From Hemileia vastatrix (taxonomy: Eukaryota > Basidiomycota > Pucciniomycetes > Pucciniales > Zaghouaniaceae), in assembly GCA_030280995.1 (NCBI GenBank), contig JASXTE010000005.1, forward strand, positions 21,046,501-21,110,500: a DNA stretch of 64,000 nucleotides, read 5' to 3'. Under the pieces are notes generated by a model. That model searched no databases. It saw only the letters and a program-made list of their open reading frames with translations, and was not told where the DNA came from. Every line of letters starts with the position of its first letter. Position 1 is the stretch's first letter. The translations under genes and the position numbers were made by a program. Below, piece after piece: positions 1 through 11,130 of the stretch.

Positions 1-3000
1 TTTCAATTTACAACCTGATACTTCCATCAAAGATTTCCAGAACTCTGAAGTAAATTTAGGGTCTGTGTCAGAGATTATGGCTTTGGGGAACCAAGCAGTA
101 TTTATCATTTGAGTCCACCATAGTAATGCCATGTCTTTTGCAGATAACTCTTTATGGGTAGGAATAAATTTACAGATTTTGGTTAATCTATCCACAATTA
201 CCCAGAAAGAATTGAAACTTTCCTTTCCTGCTAATGGAAAGCAAGTGACAAAATCCATGTTTATAATTTCCCATGGAGCTTTGTGCTGCTCTATTTGTTG
301 TAACACCCCAGCTCTCTTCCCAGTAAATCTCTTAGATTTCTGACAAGAATCACATGTTTCAATGTATTTTTGTACATCTTCTTTCATGTTTATCCACCAG
401 GCTGTATTTTTAACTCTGGTAAATGTTTTGTTAAAATCAAAATGACCAGCTAAGGTTTCATCATGACAAGTACTCAACATTAACTCTTTCATAGAATTTG
501 GTATTACTATTACATTACTTACCTTTTTCCTGTAATATATATATCCATCTTCAATTGATAGTTTACCTTTTTCCAACACATTTCTATACTTTGGAGGTAA
601 GGTTTTAATTAGTGCACTCATGGAGGCATTAGTTGGATCATTTAGAATGGTAGATAGTTTAGTCAAATATTTATCAGATAAATAATTTTCCAATATAGTT
701 TGCATAAAATCCTCCTCTAAATCCACTATATAAATCCCAAATATATGTATAACCTCATTTTCAGGTACATAAGCTGGGTTGTCAGTATCATTTGGCAAAG
801 GACTTCTGGATAATAAATACACATTAGAATGCAATGTTCCTTCTCTATGAGTGATTTTCATTCTTCCTCTGTACTCTTGTACAGCTAGTTGCCATCTAAA
901 TATGTGCCTTTTAGGTGTTTTCATGTTGAGCAATGATTTTACTGCACTGCAATCTGTTATTAGTTCAAACTTCTGGTCTTCCAGATAGTAATGAAGTTTC
1001 TCCAAGGCACACACCATGGCTAAACATTCCAGTTGTGTAGAAACATACCTTAATTCTCTCTTTCTTAAGGTTCTGGATATATAACAGATAACTATTTCAG
1101 ATAATTTTCCATTTATTACCTGTTTTTGCTGTGAAGCAGCACCTAACCCTGTGAAGCTTGCATCAGTGTACAAGATAAAAGGTAGGGTAAAATCTGGAAG
1201 TCCCAATATTTGAGCTGACATTAAAAGTTCCTTTAATTTATTAAAGGCGTTTTATCTTTCATTATTCCAAATGAAAGCCTCATTTTTCCTGATTAACATT
1301 GTTAAAGGAGCTGCAATGGATTGGTAGCTTTTAATATACTGTCTATAATATCCACACATACCCAAAAAACTTTGAACATCTTTTACATTCTTAGGTATAC
1401 CAATGTTTTTAATTTCCACCACCTTATTCTTGTCAACACAAATTTGTAATCCAGATACAACATGTCCAAGTACTTTCAAGGATTGAAATCCAAACTTACC
1501 TTTCTTTAATGCAATTGTTATACTAATTTCATCCATCTTTTGAAAGACTCTCTTCAGGTGATTTAAATGTTCATCATATGTTTTTGAAAACAATATGATG
1601 TCATCAATATAAACCAAAAGCCATCCTTCAAACATTTCGTGATGAAAGACACTATCCATCAATTTTTGGAAGACTGAAGGTGCATTCTTTGGGCCAAATG
1701 GCATTCTCACATACTTATATATTCCCATATGTGTGGTTATTAATAAGTAATTTTGAGAATTCTTTTCCACAGGAATCTGGTGGTAACTTTTGTTTCCATC
1801 CAGACAGGAAATATATTTTGCTCCTTGTAAGGTAGCATGGATAGAAGCTATCCTTGGTAGAGGGTAAATATCACCTAAAGTGTATGTATTCAGAGCTCTA
1901 TAATCACTGCATAATCTTGCCTTATCTTTTTCATAAGAGATTAATACTGGTGAAATAAAACAATACTTAGGTTTTGTGTCTACTTTTTTAACAATACCCA
2001 TTTCCAACAACATTTTTATATTGTCTTCAATATCTTTCCTTTTTGCAGGAGATGCTGGGTAAGTTTTCTTTTTCAAGCTGCCAGGAATATTATCCAAGTC
2101 ACAACTTAAAGAGATTTTAATCTCATGGTCTTTGACCAATCCTAGTTCATTTGAAACATGGGAAAATGCCATAGGATAAGATTTGATCAACCTCAAAATA
2201 TTGTCTTCTTCAATTTTTGAGAGTTGAGGACTGAAAGAGGCCTTTTGGATTTCATTTTCCAATTCTACCACTTTAGTGGTGGTTTTTCCACCTTGCAGTT
2301 GTTCCTCTCTAGGAGAAATGGAATATACTGAATTTTCAGAACATATTTTGAATTTTCTCTTACCATTCACACCTATAGTGAAGCAACTGTTTGCAGGATC
2401 TAATTTAATGCCAGATTTTGTTAATAAGTCATTGACAATAATAAACCAATCACTGCAATTATTATTATCCATTACAACAAATTCACACACTGATCTTACA
2501 TATCCATTACTATACTTAAATAATACAGCAGTTTTGTATTTGCCAATTGGATTTAAAACTGAACCAAAACCCCTCCAGTTCTTTGTCTATACAGGTTCTA
2601 GTTTTTCCTTATACTTACTGTCAAGTTTCATTAATATATTAATAGAAACTTCACTACCTGCAGCCCCAGTGTCAGGAATGGCATTCATTTCTCTTCCACA
2701 TATAATAACAGGTGCTCTGATAGGTGTTATTTTGTAAGTATCATGAGATACATCTTTAATTATTTCAGCTTCTTCAATGGAAGTTAAAGATGTATCTGTA
2801 TGAGGTATAGCATCATTTAGGAACATAATATCCTGTTCTAATACAAATATCTCATTTTCATCATCACTGTAAGAAATGTTACTTTTACAATCCTCACTGG
2901 ATTCCGCGTTCTCATCTTCATGATTACTTGGTTCAGAGTTTTGTGAGGTTTCAATGACATCAATTCTTTTCTTACATGTGTGACCCTTAACCCAAGGTTC

Positions 3001-3014
3001 ATTACATTTATAAC
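1..3014 (-). pseudogene. pol: Ty3/Gypsy pol (zinc knuckle, protease, RT, RNase H, integrase), decayed
   Basis: One reading frame runs from a zinc knuckle near 3010 to the window edge, broken only by TAG at 2587-2589 and TAA at 1252-1254. In order: a C-x2-C-x7-H-x-C knuckle; an aspartic protease with DTGA near 2670; reverse transcriptase with YIDD at 1600-1611; RNase H with TDAS; and an integrase with an H-H-C-C zinc domain (about 450-345), MDF near 260 and SDTD near 80. The last third of the integrase lies outside the window. The RNase H motif before LLSR has Tyr (817-819) where the family has Asp, so a catalytic residue is lost. Both stops are explained by C-to-T change of a Gln codon. The protein would have processed, copied and integrated the element; this copy cannot. 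Family call is firm, clade is not. Confidence 0.9.
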
Positions 3015-3023
3015 AAGTGCTAT

Positions 3024-4290
3024 TTATTGTCTTTTAGGGAAAAGGGGAGCTGAAGGTTTTTTCTTCTCCACTGGCAACTTACTTGTAGTAGGTTTTACTA
3101 CGTCAACACTTTGTTTGTAGTTATTATACTTGGTTTCATATTTGTGGTTTAATAATATCTCATTGCATATATTAATGAATCCAGAGGTATCTCTGATGGT
3201 TTCAGTTCTAGCTACAATAATGTCTCTAACTGATATAGGCAACTTGTATATTATCTTTTCTTTCCACTCTTCATAATCCATTTTTGGATCCATAGCTTTC
3301 ATAATTTTTATTAAATTCATTAAAAAGACCATGGGTTTATCTCCAGCATTTGAATTATATCTGGCTCTTTCATGCAATCTTTTTTGAGTGATTCTGAATT
3401 TTGGGCCACCAAATTTCCTTTCAATTAGTGCCTTCCATTCATTCCAGGAGTAGTTAATTCCATCACTCAATACAGATTCAAACCATAATAAGGCCACATC
3501 GTAAATAAAGATATTATATTTGATGTAATTTCTTCATCAGGTAATTTGTATAAAAATTTTAAGTTATCAATTCTTTGAATGAATTGTTGCCAATCAGATT
3601 TTGAATCCCTGTCAAAAGAAGGGTACTGATCTAACTTAGGCCAGTTTTTTTTGGCTAGTTTTTGCTTCCCTAACCTGGGGAATATTGAGTAATTCACTTA
3701 CTTTAGAAATATGATCATTTATTTCATCTTTTACTGGTTTTATATTCTCAGAGCCCATGACACTATGTTCATGTTCAATCATTGGTTTATCATCAGAGTG
3801 TTTCATAAAATCTGGTACTCTTTCCACATAAGAGGTATTACCTTTTATTTTATCAGTATTTTTCAAAATTTTAGCTACTTCAATTTATACTCTTTGTAAC
3901 CTATCTTTTATTACAGGTACATGAGTTAAGGTATCATTCACATTTGAAAAAGACAATTTTACACATCCCTCTATGGTAACCATAATATTCTGAGAATGTT
4001 CCAATTTATTTTCTAAATTTTTAATCTCAGAGTTTAATCTTTTGTTTTCATTGATTAATTCATTATTTGAATTCTCAATAATTTTTAACCTATTGGCTGT
4101 TGTACTCAATGATTGTGTGTGGTGTAATAATACACTTTCTGTATTATTGTTCGACTCTCTAGAGAATTCTTCCAATTTTTCAATTCTTAATAATAATTTA
4201 CTAATTATTTTTGATTCCATTGGATTTTCTTTTAGAAAATATTCAATTTTTTCTGTGTCCAATTCAGAAGACTCATCATCAGGTTAAAGA
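3024..4290 (-). pseudogene. gag: Ty3/Gypsy gag region, frameshifted
   Basis: Four overlapping fragments (4262-3885, 3866-3636, 3697-3467, 3497-3024) form one gag-like reading. The N-terminal part is a charged coiled coil. The later part resembles a retrotransposon capsid, with W-rich stretches around the NxW-NEWKALIERKFGGP-like segment near 3440-3400. Breaks are a TAA at 3885-3887, a frameshift in an A8 run near 3660, a shift near 3490, and a shift near 3024 where the reading passes into the pol frame. The gene would form the virus-like particle shell. The call rests on position upstream of the zinc knuckle and pol rather than on a strong motif. Confidence 0.7.
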
Positions 4291-4529
4291 TTTAATTCAT
4301 TTGGTTCCATTTTTATATTAATAGCATTTTCCTGGTGGTCAATAAAACTATGTACATTGTCCTCATTTAAAAACAAGTTTAACATGTTATTTTCAAATCA
4401 ATAATTTTTTAAATCCTTATCAATTATATCCAATAACTCTCTATCAATTTCATTACCTATAAGTAATTCATTGTTAGGATTATATAATTGATGCTGAGAA
4501 GATGGATGACTTACCAAGGTCTTATTCCA

Positions 4530-4990
4530 TTTCCCCTGCCTCTCCTTGGCTTTCCCCTGTAAGGGTGACTGCTAGAGCCCTGCTGTTGAGGAGGGTTGTT
4601 GTAATTTTGGGAGTACCAATCCCACTTCCATTTGCTGACTGTAATTTTTTGGTCCTCCTATTGGACTGGAGGTTTTGCTATGGAATTGTTTGGTGCCACT
4701 GTTGGTGGTTGAGCCTTTATTTCTACTAGAGCTTGATTGACTTCTACAAAACCCTGAGCTTCTCTTTTCTCCAGATTGTTTATCTGGTCCACTATATTGT
4801 TTACTCTTATTGTCAAGGTGTTCAGTAGAGTGGAGAGGGAGTGAATTTGTTCTTGTGAGGTATTTTTTGTTTTCTTTATTGATACCTGTTTTAATAGTTT
4901 TTCCCTTTCCTCCAGAGACATTTGTGGAGTGATGGTGTTTGTGGGGGAATCCTGGCCCTCCATTCGAATGTCCTGTACCAGGTCTCTCAG
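4530..4990 (-). pseudogene. First small ORF of the Gypsy element (coiled coil plus RG-rich tail)
   Basis: An open stretch from 4990 reads as a leucine-rich coiled coil (Met at 4963). It ends at 4658 in one frame, but in a neighbouring frame it continues through an Asn/Gln/Pro-rich piece to a basic RG-rich tail (YRGKPRRGRG) that stops near 4530 with PW. The tail resembles nucleic-acid-binding ends of Gag-like proteins. It lies directly inside the presumed 5' LTR and ahead of the gag fragments, so the element may have had two structural ORFs, or this is the original N-terminus of gag cut off by stops. I cannot decide between these. Confidence 0.5.
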
Positions 4991-5376
4991 CTCTAGGTCT
5001 TAAGCTATAAGGTTATGCCTTATTACTCACAATATCATTGTTGTCACACATCTTTACGTGGAATTTAATCAAAGAATTGAAATTTTAGATTTTAAAACTT
5101 CAAAAAGGAGTTTTATCAGTATTTATTAATACCACTGAAGACAATTTTATTGCTTACTTGTAGGTATGAAGTGAATTTAGAAGTGCCAAAAGTCAAATAT
5201 GCTTTTATGTGGTCACTTGATTTAACTGGTCTACAATATGTAGCCATGTTTTTATATTTAAAAAAGAAAATTTGTCAGTAAGATTCTTTCTAAATATTAA
5301 ATGAATTTTACAAACCAATAAAAAGGGATTAAGAGTCCTGTTAAAAGAAAACAATTAATCAGTTTAATTGGTTATC

Positions 5377-5481
5377 ATCTGCAAAGATCACAAATTTAAT
5401 TGGTCTATTGACAGACTCCCACTAAGAAAAATTTTATGTTAAATTAGTGGTAAAAATTTTTATCTGCAAAGATCACAAATT
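5377..5481. repeat. 85-bp tandem repeat inside the LTR
   Basis: A unit beginning ATCTGCAAAGATCACAAATT occurs at 5377 and again at 5462. The second unit is cut by element A1 and resumes at 9211 with TTTAATTGGTCTATTGACAG. This intact neighbour copy gives the exact sequence of the empty target site of A1. Confidence 0.85.
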
Positions 5482-5789
5482 AGGGGGTGTCAGTTCTGGC
5501 AAATCCGCACTTACAAATCTTCACTTAAATTTGACCAAATCCGCACTTAAATAAGTGCGGATTTCCAAAACACACTAGCCCCAATACTGGTGGATTTCAA
5601 AATGAAATAAGTCACTTATTTCACTCAAATCCACACTTTCTCAACCAAAAGTGCTGATTTCACCATCAAGTCCCATTTCACTGATTTGTCAGCATCATCC
5701 CATTCATACGCAGCACTCCGCAGCATAACACTTCATAACTCAAAACATCGCACATCACTTACATCTTCATATCATATCATATAAGTGTT

Positions 5790-6424
5790 ATGCCTTCCTC
5801 ACTTTCAAATCGTGATAAATTACATAAAGCAATGACTTTCATGGCTCTTGAACTGCTCTTTGACTCTGATTGCAATTCTGATTCTGATCTAGAAGAAGAT
5901 TTCGTCTTTTTATCAAAAATGGCCATGAAACGTTACCTTCTTCCCAGAAAGCCTCAAGTACTTCATACCCCCAAGTACACCATCCAAACACTTCTTAAAC
6001 TATCTACACCCAGTTTTAGACAGCTGTTCAGGACTTCTCAGGAATGTTTCCTTAAATTGCTTGAGCTTATTCAGGATCATCCCATGTTTCACAATAATTC
6101 TCAAAAAGAACAACAACATCCTTCAATTCAATTGGCCATCGCACTATGTCATTTGGGTTCAAATGGTAATGGAGCCGCTTTGAAACGTTTAGAAAATGTC
6201 TTTGATTTAGGGTATGTTTCAGTTAACACTTATACCAAACAATGTATCACTGCCATCAACTCCTTGTAATCTCAACTTCTCACCTGGCCAACAAAAGAAG
6301 AGCGACTTGAATCATCTCAGGTTATGCAAGCAGAGGGCTTCCCAGGATGTATTGGTTTTGTTGATGGTACTGCTATTCCTTTGAGCCAGAAACCTGCTCA
6401 AGGTGGAAACAATTACTTTCACAT
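5790..6424 (+). pseudogene. PIF/Harbinger-type DDE transposase, 5' two-thirds
   Basis: Starts MPSSLSNRDKLHK at 5790 with an acidic DSDCNSDSD segment, a PKYTIQ motif and an F-R-T-S-QECFLKLLELI helix. It then runs into the DDE domain with CHLGSNGNG and FPGCIGFVDGTAIPLS (first catalytic Asp in FVDGT), and breaks off after NNYF at about 6424 where a repeat block begins. A TAA at 6267-6269 interrupts the frame; the paralogue in A3 has Gln at that place, so this is a CAA-to-TAA change. The second Asp and Glu are missing. The protein would cut and join TIR ends. HARBI1/DDE_4 family assignment rests on these motifs. Confidence 0.85.
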
Positions 6425-6645
6425 TCTTGTCAAAAATTTTCACCAAAATATTTACAAGTCAAAAAAATTCTATATCTGTTTTAAAAAATTGGCAATACTC
6501 TCCCCTGCATTTTATTGAAGCAAGGGGTGGATATCACCAAAATTTTTCTAAGTCATCAATTTCACATGTCAGATTTGAAAAATTTGGCAATACCCCCCCC
6601 CTGCATTTTATTGAAGTAAGTGGTGGAAGTCATCTAAATTTAATA
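6425..6645. repeat. Two units of the CAATACCC...TGCATTTTATTGAAG minisatellite
   Basis: Two units of about 100 bp, each with a C-run followed by TGCATTTTATTGAAG and ending in a TCACCAAAAT-like stretch. The same unit is found at 11130-11640, 58150-58315 and 63250-63320, always between the 3' flank of a TET-like gene and the 3' end of a transposase or SANT-like gene. Confidence 0.85.
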
Positions 6646-6939
6646 TAATTACGTAAATTATTAAATAAATATCTAATATATATCACTTTCCCTAGTTTAA
6701 AGTAATGACAATCCCTCAAGCCAAAATGCAGACCAAGTCTAGAAACAAAAGTTTGGGACATTCCACAGGTATAGGCTAGAGGAACCCCATGAAACAAATA
6801 AATGTTATCATGATTACCATTTATACAACACAAGGTCATGGGCCCATTACTTTAGTTGAGGAAATTGATACATAAAAAATATTTATTAAAAATTTTCGAT
6901 GACAACTCTAATCCCCATATTTTTGGATCTAAATAAAGT

Positions 6940-7533
6940 TTATTTAAATCGATTAACTTTACCTTCTTTCATTACCTTATTGATTCTTTGAATCAACTTA
7001 TGACTGATTTGAAATGAGCAACCAAAATGTGTTAAATCTTGACAGGATTCCAAACCAGGAGGAGCTTTGGTTGTTTGATGATTATCCTTAGAAGAATTCC
7101 AAATAGTTTTGATGATACCATTTCCCAAACCAAAATCAATGATGCACCGGTGGTCTGGAAAATATAAACCATGTCATTTGATTTTAGCTGGAGATGGTAT
7201 TGGTTGGCCAGTAATCGGTTTGATATATGAGAATATACCAAAAGTAAGAAAATTGGTGTCCTTGATATCGGTGTGAATTTTATTGTGAAATCCAGAATGA
7301 GTGATAATAACATTAGAAAATAAAAGATATTCGTGGCTTATATCTTCCCATTTGGAGTCACACCAATTCGGTATTCCAACTTTGGTTGCAAGTTCATGAT
7401 TTTTTTCAAATGCTTTATTACAGTGCTTTTTGAGTCGAAGAGCAAGAAAAGAGTTAAAGGAAGGTAGAGTGTCCCAAAAGCAAAAATCTTCATCTTTTTG
7501 AGCTTTAGTGATATTCTTGAGCAAAGAATACAT
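6940..7533 (-). pseudogene. TET/JBP-like 2-oxoglutarate/Fe(II) dioxygenase, catalytic part
   Basis: One frame of about 197 codons with a single stop (TGA at 7174-7176). Fe(II)-binding HTD sits in NKIHTDIKD near residues 87-89 (about 7275-7267), followed by FLTFGIFSYI, PITGQPIPSP, YFPDHRCIIDFG and a distal His in NHQTTKAPPG near residue 152. This order, with the HxD after a beta strand and a WFxxD-like PITGQ turn, is that of the fungal Tet-like 2OG-Fe(II) oxygenase family known from rusts. In the usual SRRL segment, where I expect the 2OG-contacting Arg, this copy reads SHKL. Members oxidise 5-methylcytosine; activity here is only inferred by homology. Copy A3 (23945) and copy B2 (58534) are related. 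An upstream acceptor (ATAG just before 7533) and further upstream exons are likely. Confidence 0.78.
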
Positions 7534-7639
7534 GCCTATATAATTGAAATGCCTAGATAATAATCATATAAGAGTTTCAGAATCCTTATCCTCTAAATAT
7601 GCAATATAAAAATGTGAAATAAGACAAGTGAAATTTGGA

Positions 7640-7980
7640 AAAAAGGCTCAACTTCAAAGGTCAAAATCTCAGCAACCACTGAACCTAATTCAAACCTGTT
7701 TGAGGGAAATGAAAGATATGCTTTAGTAGAATCTTCAGTTAAAGGACATGTGATTTAAATAAACCTAACCCTAATTTGTTACATAAAAAATGAAATAAAA
7801 ATTTAAATTGGGAAAAAAAGGCTCAACTTTAACGGTCAATATCTCAGCAACCACTGAATCAAATTCAAATCTGTTTGTGGGAAATGAAAGGTAGCCTTCA
7901 GGAGAATCTTCAGTAAAAAGAACATTAGATTTGAATAAACCTAACCCTAATTTCGAGTCTGATTTTCAAAATTTTACAAA
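7640..7980. repeat. Direct repeats in the TET gene 5' region
   Basis: Two direct units of about 150-170 bp containing AAAAGGCTCAACTT, TATCTCAGCAACCACTGAA and AAACCTAACCCTAATT. The same unit recurs at 58935-59580 (three units, same orientation to TET) and on the other strand at 55310-55610 and 61565-61950. It has no convincing reading frame and probably lies in an intron. Confidence 0.8.
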
Positions 7981-8095
7981 AACTTGAAAAGTGGTAATGA
8001 AGATGAGATCAAAAGGAGTTTTATAAGTTCACTGTTATCCAGATAAGAGTCATACATATATTTAAGCATGAACTGTTCATAAAAGGAATGAGATA

Positions 8096-8930
8096 TCATA
8101 TAGGCATGAAAAAAAGGAGATGAAACTTACCTTGATTGAAAAGTAGGAAAAATAGAGTGAGAAAGATTGATGTTAGAATTGTGGGGAAATTGAATATGGA
8201 GTAAGTGAAATGCATAAAGAATGTGCAATGTATGTGTTTCAATGAAATGGAGCCAAAAAAAAGTGAAATAAGGGAAAGGGGGGATAATGACCATGCCAAG
8301 GAGGGATGAAGAGTAGGGTGATGGAGCTAAAAAAGAAAGTAAAGAGGGAGAGAAAAAAAGGTTAATTATACCATTGAAATCCAAAATAACCACTTACAAA
8401 AAAAATTTAGATAAAAAAAATAAAATAAACAGAAAAAAACAAAAAAAATTATAATAGTAATCAAAAAATCAAAAAAAAAGAATAAAGTGACTTACCTGGA
8501 GAGATGAGATGACAAAATGAATGAAACCAAATTGTTTGAGGGATGTTGGAGGAGAATAGGAAAAGGATATCAGGGATGAATGAAAAAAAAAATCACTGAC
8601 AAAATATGCAATTTCAGAAATTATGCGATTTCATGTTGAGCTGGTGAAAGAAAACCAATGAGCCATCCAAAAAAAAATTTTTCACCGTAAATTCCAAAAA
8701 AAAATGAATATGCAACAAACCAAAATACCAACCCAAGTGAATGAAGTACACAAAGAGGACATTTGGAGAGTACAAAATGGTATGGGAAAGAAAGGGATGA
8801 TGTGGCCAACATGTGGTTTTGAAAAAAAAAATCACAAAAAAAGTGCTGATTTGAGGTCAGAACTGACACCCATAGAAAAAAGATTAAGAAGTAGAAGAAA
8901 TAAGTAAAAAAGAATGTAAACATACCTGGT
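8096..8930 (-). other. Putative upstream exons of the TET-like gene in A1
   Basis: Two stretches end in strong donors on the minus strand: one ending at 8508 before GTAAGTCACTTT, and one (about 8393-8130) ending TFQSR before GTAAGTTTCATC. The second contains APSPYSSSLLGMVIIPPFPY and keeps the same frame and donor in the copies at 54937-55194 (+) and 59994-59728 (-), which is what conserved coding exons would do. The first is conserved at 54680-54848 and 60240-60086. I do not recognise a domain; the sequence is hydrophobic. They could instead be conserved 5' UTR. Confidence 0.45.
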
Positions 8931-9210
8931 CAAAATATTGAAAATGTCAGGAAGGGGTGTGTGCCGAGGATTGATGGCTAGGTAGCGAGGAAGGTCAGTG
9001 TGTCACATGTGGCAGGGATGGGGTAAGAAATGAAGGGATGTTTTGTGGCCATAATGTGGTTGTGAAAAAAAACGGGAAAAAAGTGCTGATTTGAGGTCAT
9101 AACTGACACCCTTTTTTGAAATAAGTGACTTTTTTGCAAAATTTAAGTGCTGATTTGGTTTGAAATCTGCACTTAAGTTAAGTGCAGATTTGCCAGAACT
9201 GACACCCCCT

Positions 9211-10230
9211 ATTTAATTGGTCTATTGACAGACCCACTAATAACAATTATATGTTAAATTAGTGGTAAAATTGTTGATTCAATATCACAATTTTATTATA
9301 TAACAGGGCTTCTTTTTCTGAAATCACTATATAAGTGACCCCAACCTGTTGTAATTATCCAAATATTTCTATAGGGATTTTATTTACTTGTAGCCTCTTT
9401 TTTGAATTTTTTACTTACTGGAAGATAACCAACAGAATTCTTGAGGAAAGGTCCCCAATTTTCAGGCTGAGGTCAAGTAAAAAGACGTGAACTAGCTTGA
9501 ATGATCATTTGTCTAGAAGATTTTAATGGTCCTATATGAATACTGTAGTAAAAATCAAATAAGTATTAAAATAACTCAAAGTAAGGGTCTCAGTAATTCT
9601 AATCTCACTAATTATATGTGGCTTACAATCTTTATAGTTGGTAGAAACATATATTTAATAATTCATATACTATTCAAAGAATATATAAGTGCTATTGATA
9701 TGTATTGTAAATTTATTTGGTTATATGATTGAATTGTAATGATAAAGAATGTAGAAAACAAGACCCAAATCCTCCTCCTTTTATACACAATAAGTTCCCA
9801 AATGAATCCCTTGATTTACCAGTACAATATACAATTAATGACACCTCCATTCAAATAATAGACATGTCCATCAACATCCCTAGTGACCCATAACATAATT
9901 AGAAGAGTAACTCCCGCCAAAATCCTGGAATAATAGGGAAAATCCATCAAAATTAAAGAGTAAGTAAAAAATAGAGTATATGCATATTATATATGAATAT
10001 AAAAGACTAAAGAGTGAAAATTAAGGCTAATAAGAGCTTAATAATAAGGGGGATTCACTGTAGAAATGATGGGGCTGATCCTGACATTATACTACATGAA
10101 ATTCCCATTCAAAAATGACCAAAATTGACTGAGAAACCACCTAGAAACCCAAAAAAAGGCGTGAGAGGTGGGGTAACTACATGCAGTTCTTGGCAGGCGC
10201 TTGCATGGGTAAATCCTTGACTAATTTTAG
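9211..10230. other. Left part of LTR after A1, no gene
   Basis: Resumed LTR sequence. Only short chance ORFs are present. Nothing else is recognised beyond the repeat unit at 9211-9275. Confidence 0.6.
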
Positions 10231-10954
10231 GTGAATTTAAGCATGGTAGTGAAATAAGGCGCCAAGAGTGAGGTTATTAATGAAATTAGTGCATATAAAG
10301 AGGGCCAATGCATTATTAATTAAGCTAGGACACTAAATAAGCACCTGTTGCCTATTTTAGTGTTTTTCCCCACAGTGGGCATAGAATGTGGGGTAATTAT
10401 AGTGTGAAAAAGCCAACTTTTCTAAAAATGAAGCTATTCACACAGGAAAAATGCAGGCAGTATGTGGCCAGTACACAGAAGCCATTTCTGGCATAAAAAT
10501 CACCAAATTTAAAAAGTTTTATTTTTATGCATTTAAGTATCCGAATCAATAGTCCTAAATGAGACAAATTGAACTGTCAAAGCACATTTTTAATATTCTT
10601 AAATTTATAGTGCATATAATCAACTTTAAGTGAAATAAAGTGCATTTCTTGTTTTTTGCATAAAACAATGAAAATAACAGCTTTAAGTATACTTAAAAAC
10701 TATGTAGCCATATAATTAAGGTTATTAAGGTTACCCTAACATATTGCAACTTAATATTAAGTAAATAAGACTTATAAAAGGTGGATATATGCGTGTATAT
10801 AAGGTGTTATAATGGCATTTTTTGTGTATTATCATAATTTTACTTATGTATACTGTTTGTGTACTCTTATTTATTGTTCCCATGTATAGTTCATGTGTTT
10901 AACATAACTTATAAGTACTTTTTACTCAGTCCTGGGGATATAAAGGCTGACAGG

Positions 10955-11130
10955 AATCATGAAAACATTTATTTGTTTCATGAGGTTCCTTAGCCTACAC
11001 TTGTGGAAAGTCCCAAACATTTGTTTCTAGATTTTATCCATATTTTTCCTTGAGGAATTTACATTACTTTAAAACTAGGGATATTGATATATATTAGTTG
11101 TTTATATATTAATTTATGTAATTATATTAA
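10955..11130 (+). other. 3' flank of a TET-like gene
   Basis: Matches the downstream sequence of the TET-like gene in A1 (complement of about 6820-6670), in B2 (complement of about 58500-58340) and at 63045-63200: CATTTATTTGTTTCATGAGG, then a CCACAxxTGTxGGCT-like stretch. The gene body is missing here because the Gypsy LTR is inserted immediately to the left. Confidence 0.65.

Larger units (their letters stand above)
5482..9210. mobile_element. TIR transposon A1 (PIF/Harbinger-like) carrying transposase and TET-like gene
   Basis: The ends are inverted repeats of about 31 bp (AGGGGGTGTCAGTTCTGGCA on the left, its complement ending at 9210). The flanks are ATT at 5479-5481 and ATT at 9211-9213. 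Removing the element and one ATT restores the sequence seen in the neighbouring 85-bp repeat unit, so the boundaries and the 3-bp duplication are well supported. Cargo in order: Harbinger-type transposase (+), a minisatellite block, then a TET/JBP-like gene read from the right end (-). Both genes are broken. Its 3729-bp length is close to A3 (3705 bp). Confidence 0.88.
5042..10954 (-). repeat. Long LTR (5' LTR of the minus-strand Gypsy element), interrupted by element A1
   Basis: The boundary on the left begins TGTCACACATC at 5042 and on the right ends AAAGGCTGACA at 10954, giving TGTCA...TGACA ends. Without the 3.7-kb insertion at 5482-9210 the LTR would be about 2.2 kb. Positions 10230-10820 match 51850-52894, where the same sequence again lies next to a Gypsy integrase end. 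The right flank (10955 on) is the 3' flank of a TET-type gene, so the LTR element jumped into a type B TIR element; the predicted TSD is GGAAT, with the other copy outside the window. Long stretches here (9214-10954) hold no gene. Confidence 0.55.

Noticed and set aside
131..343. Plus-strand ORF of 70 codons at the left edge
   Set aside because: It is the shadow of the integrase frame on the other strand, which has the H-H-C-C and Asp motifs.
2276..2737. 153-codon plus-strand ORF
   Set aside because: Antisense to the Gypsy protease/RT frame; no motif.
5020..5041. tRNA primer-binding site next to the Gypsy LTR
   Set aside because: No TGG-type sequence follows the LTR end at 5042 on the minus strand, so none is claimed.
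8614..8923. Small multi-pass membrane-like proteins in A1
   Set aside because: The Phe-rich translations come from A/T-rich sequence; only the parts ending in conserved donors are kept as possible exons.
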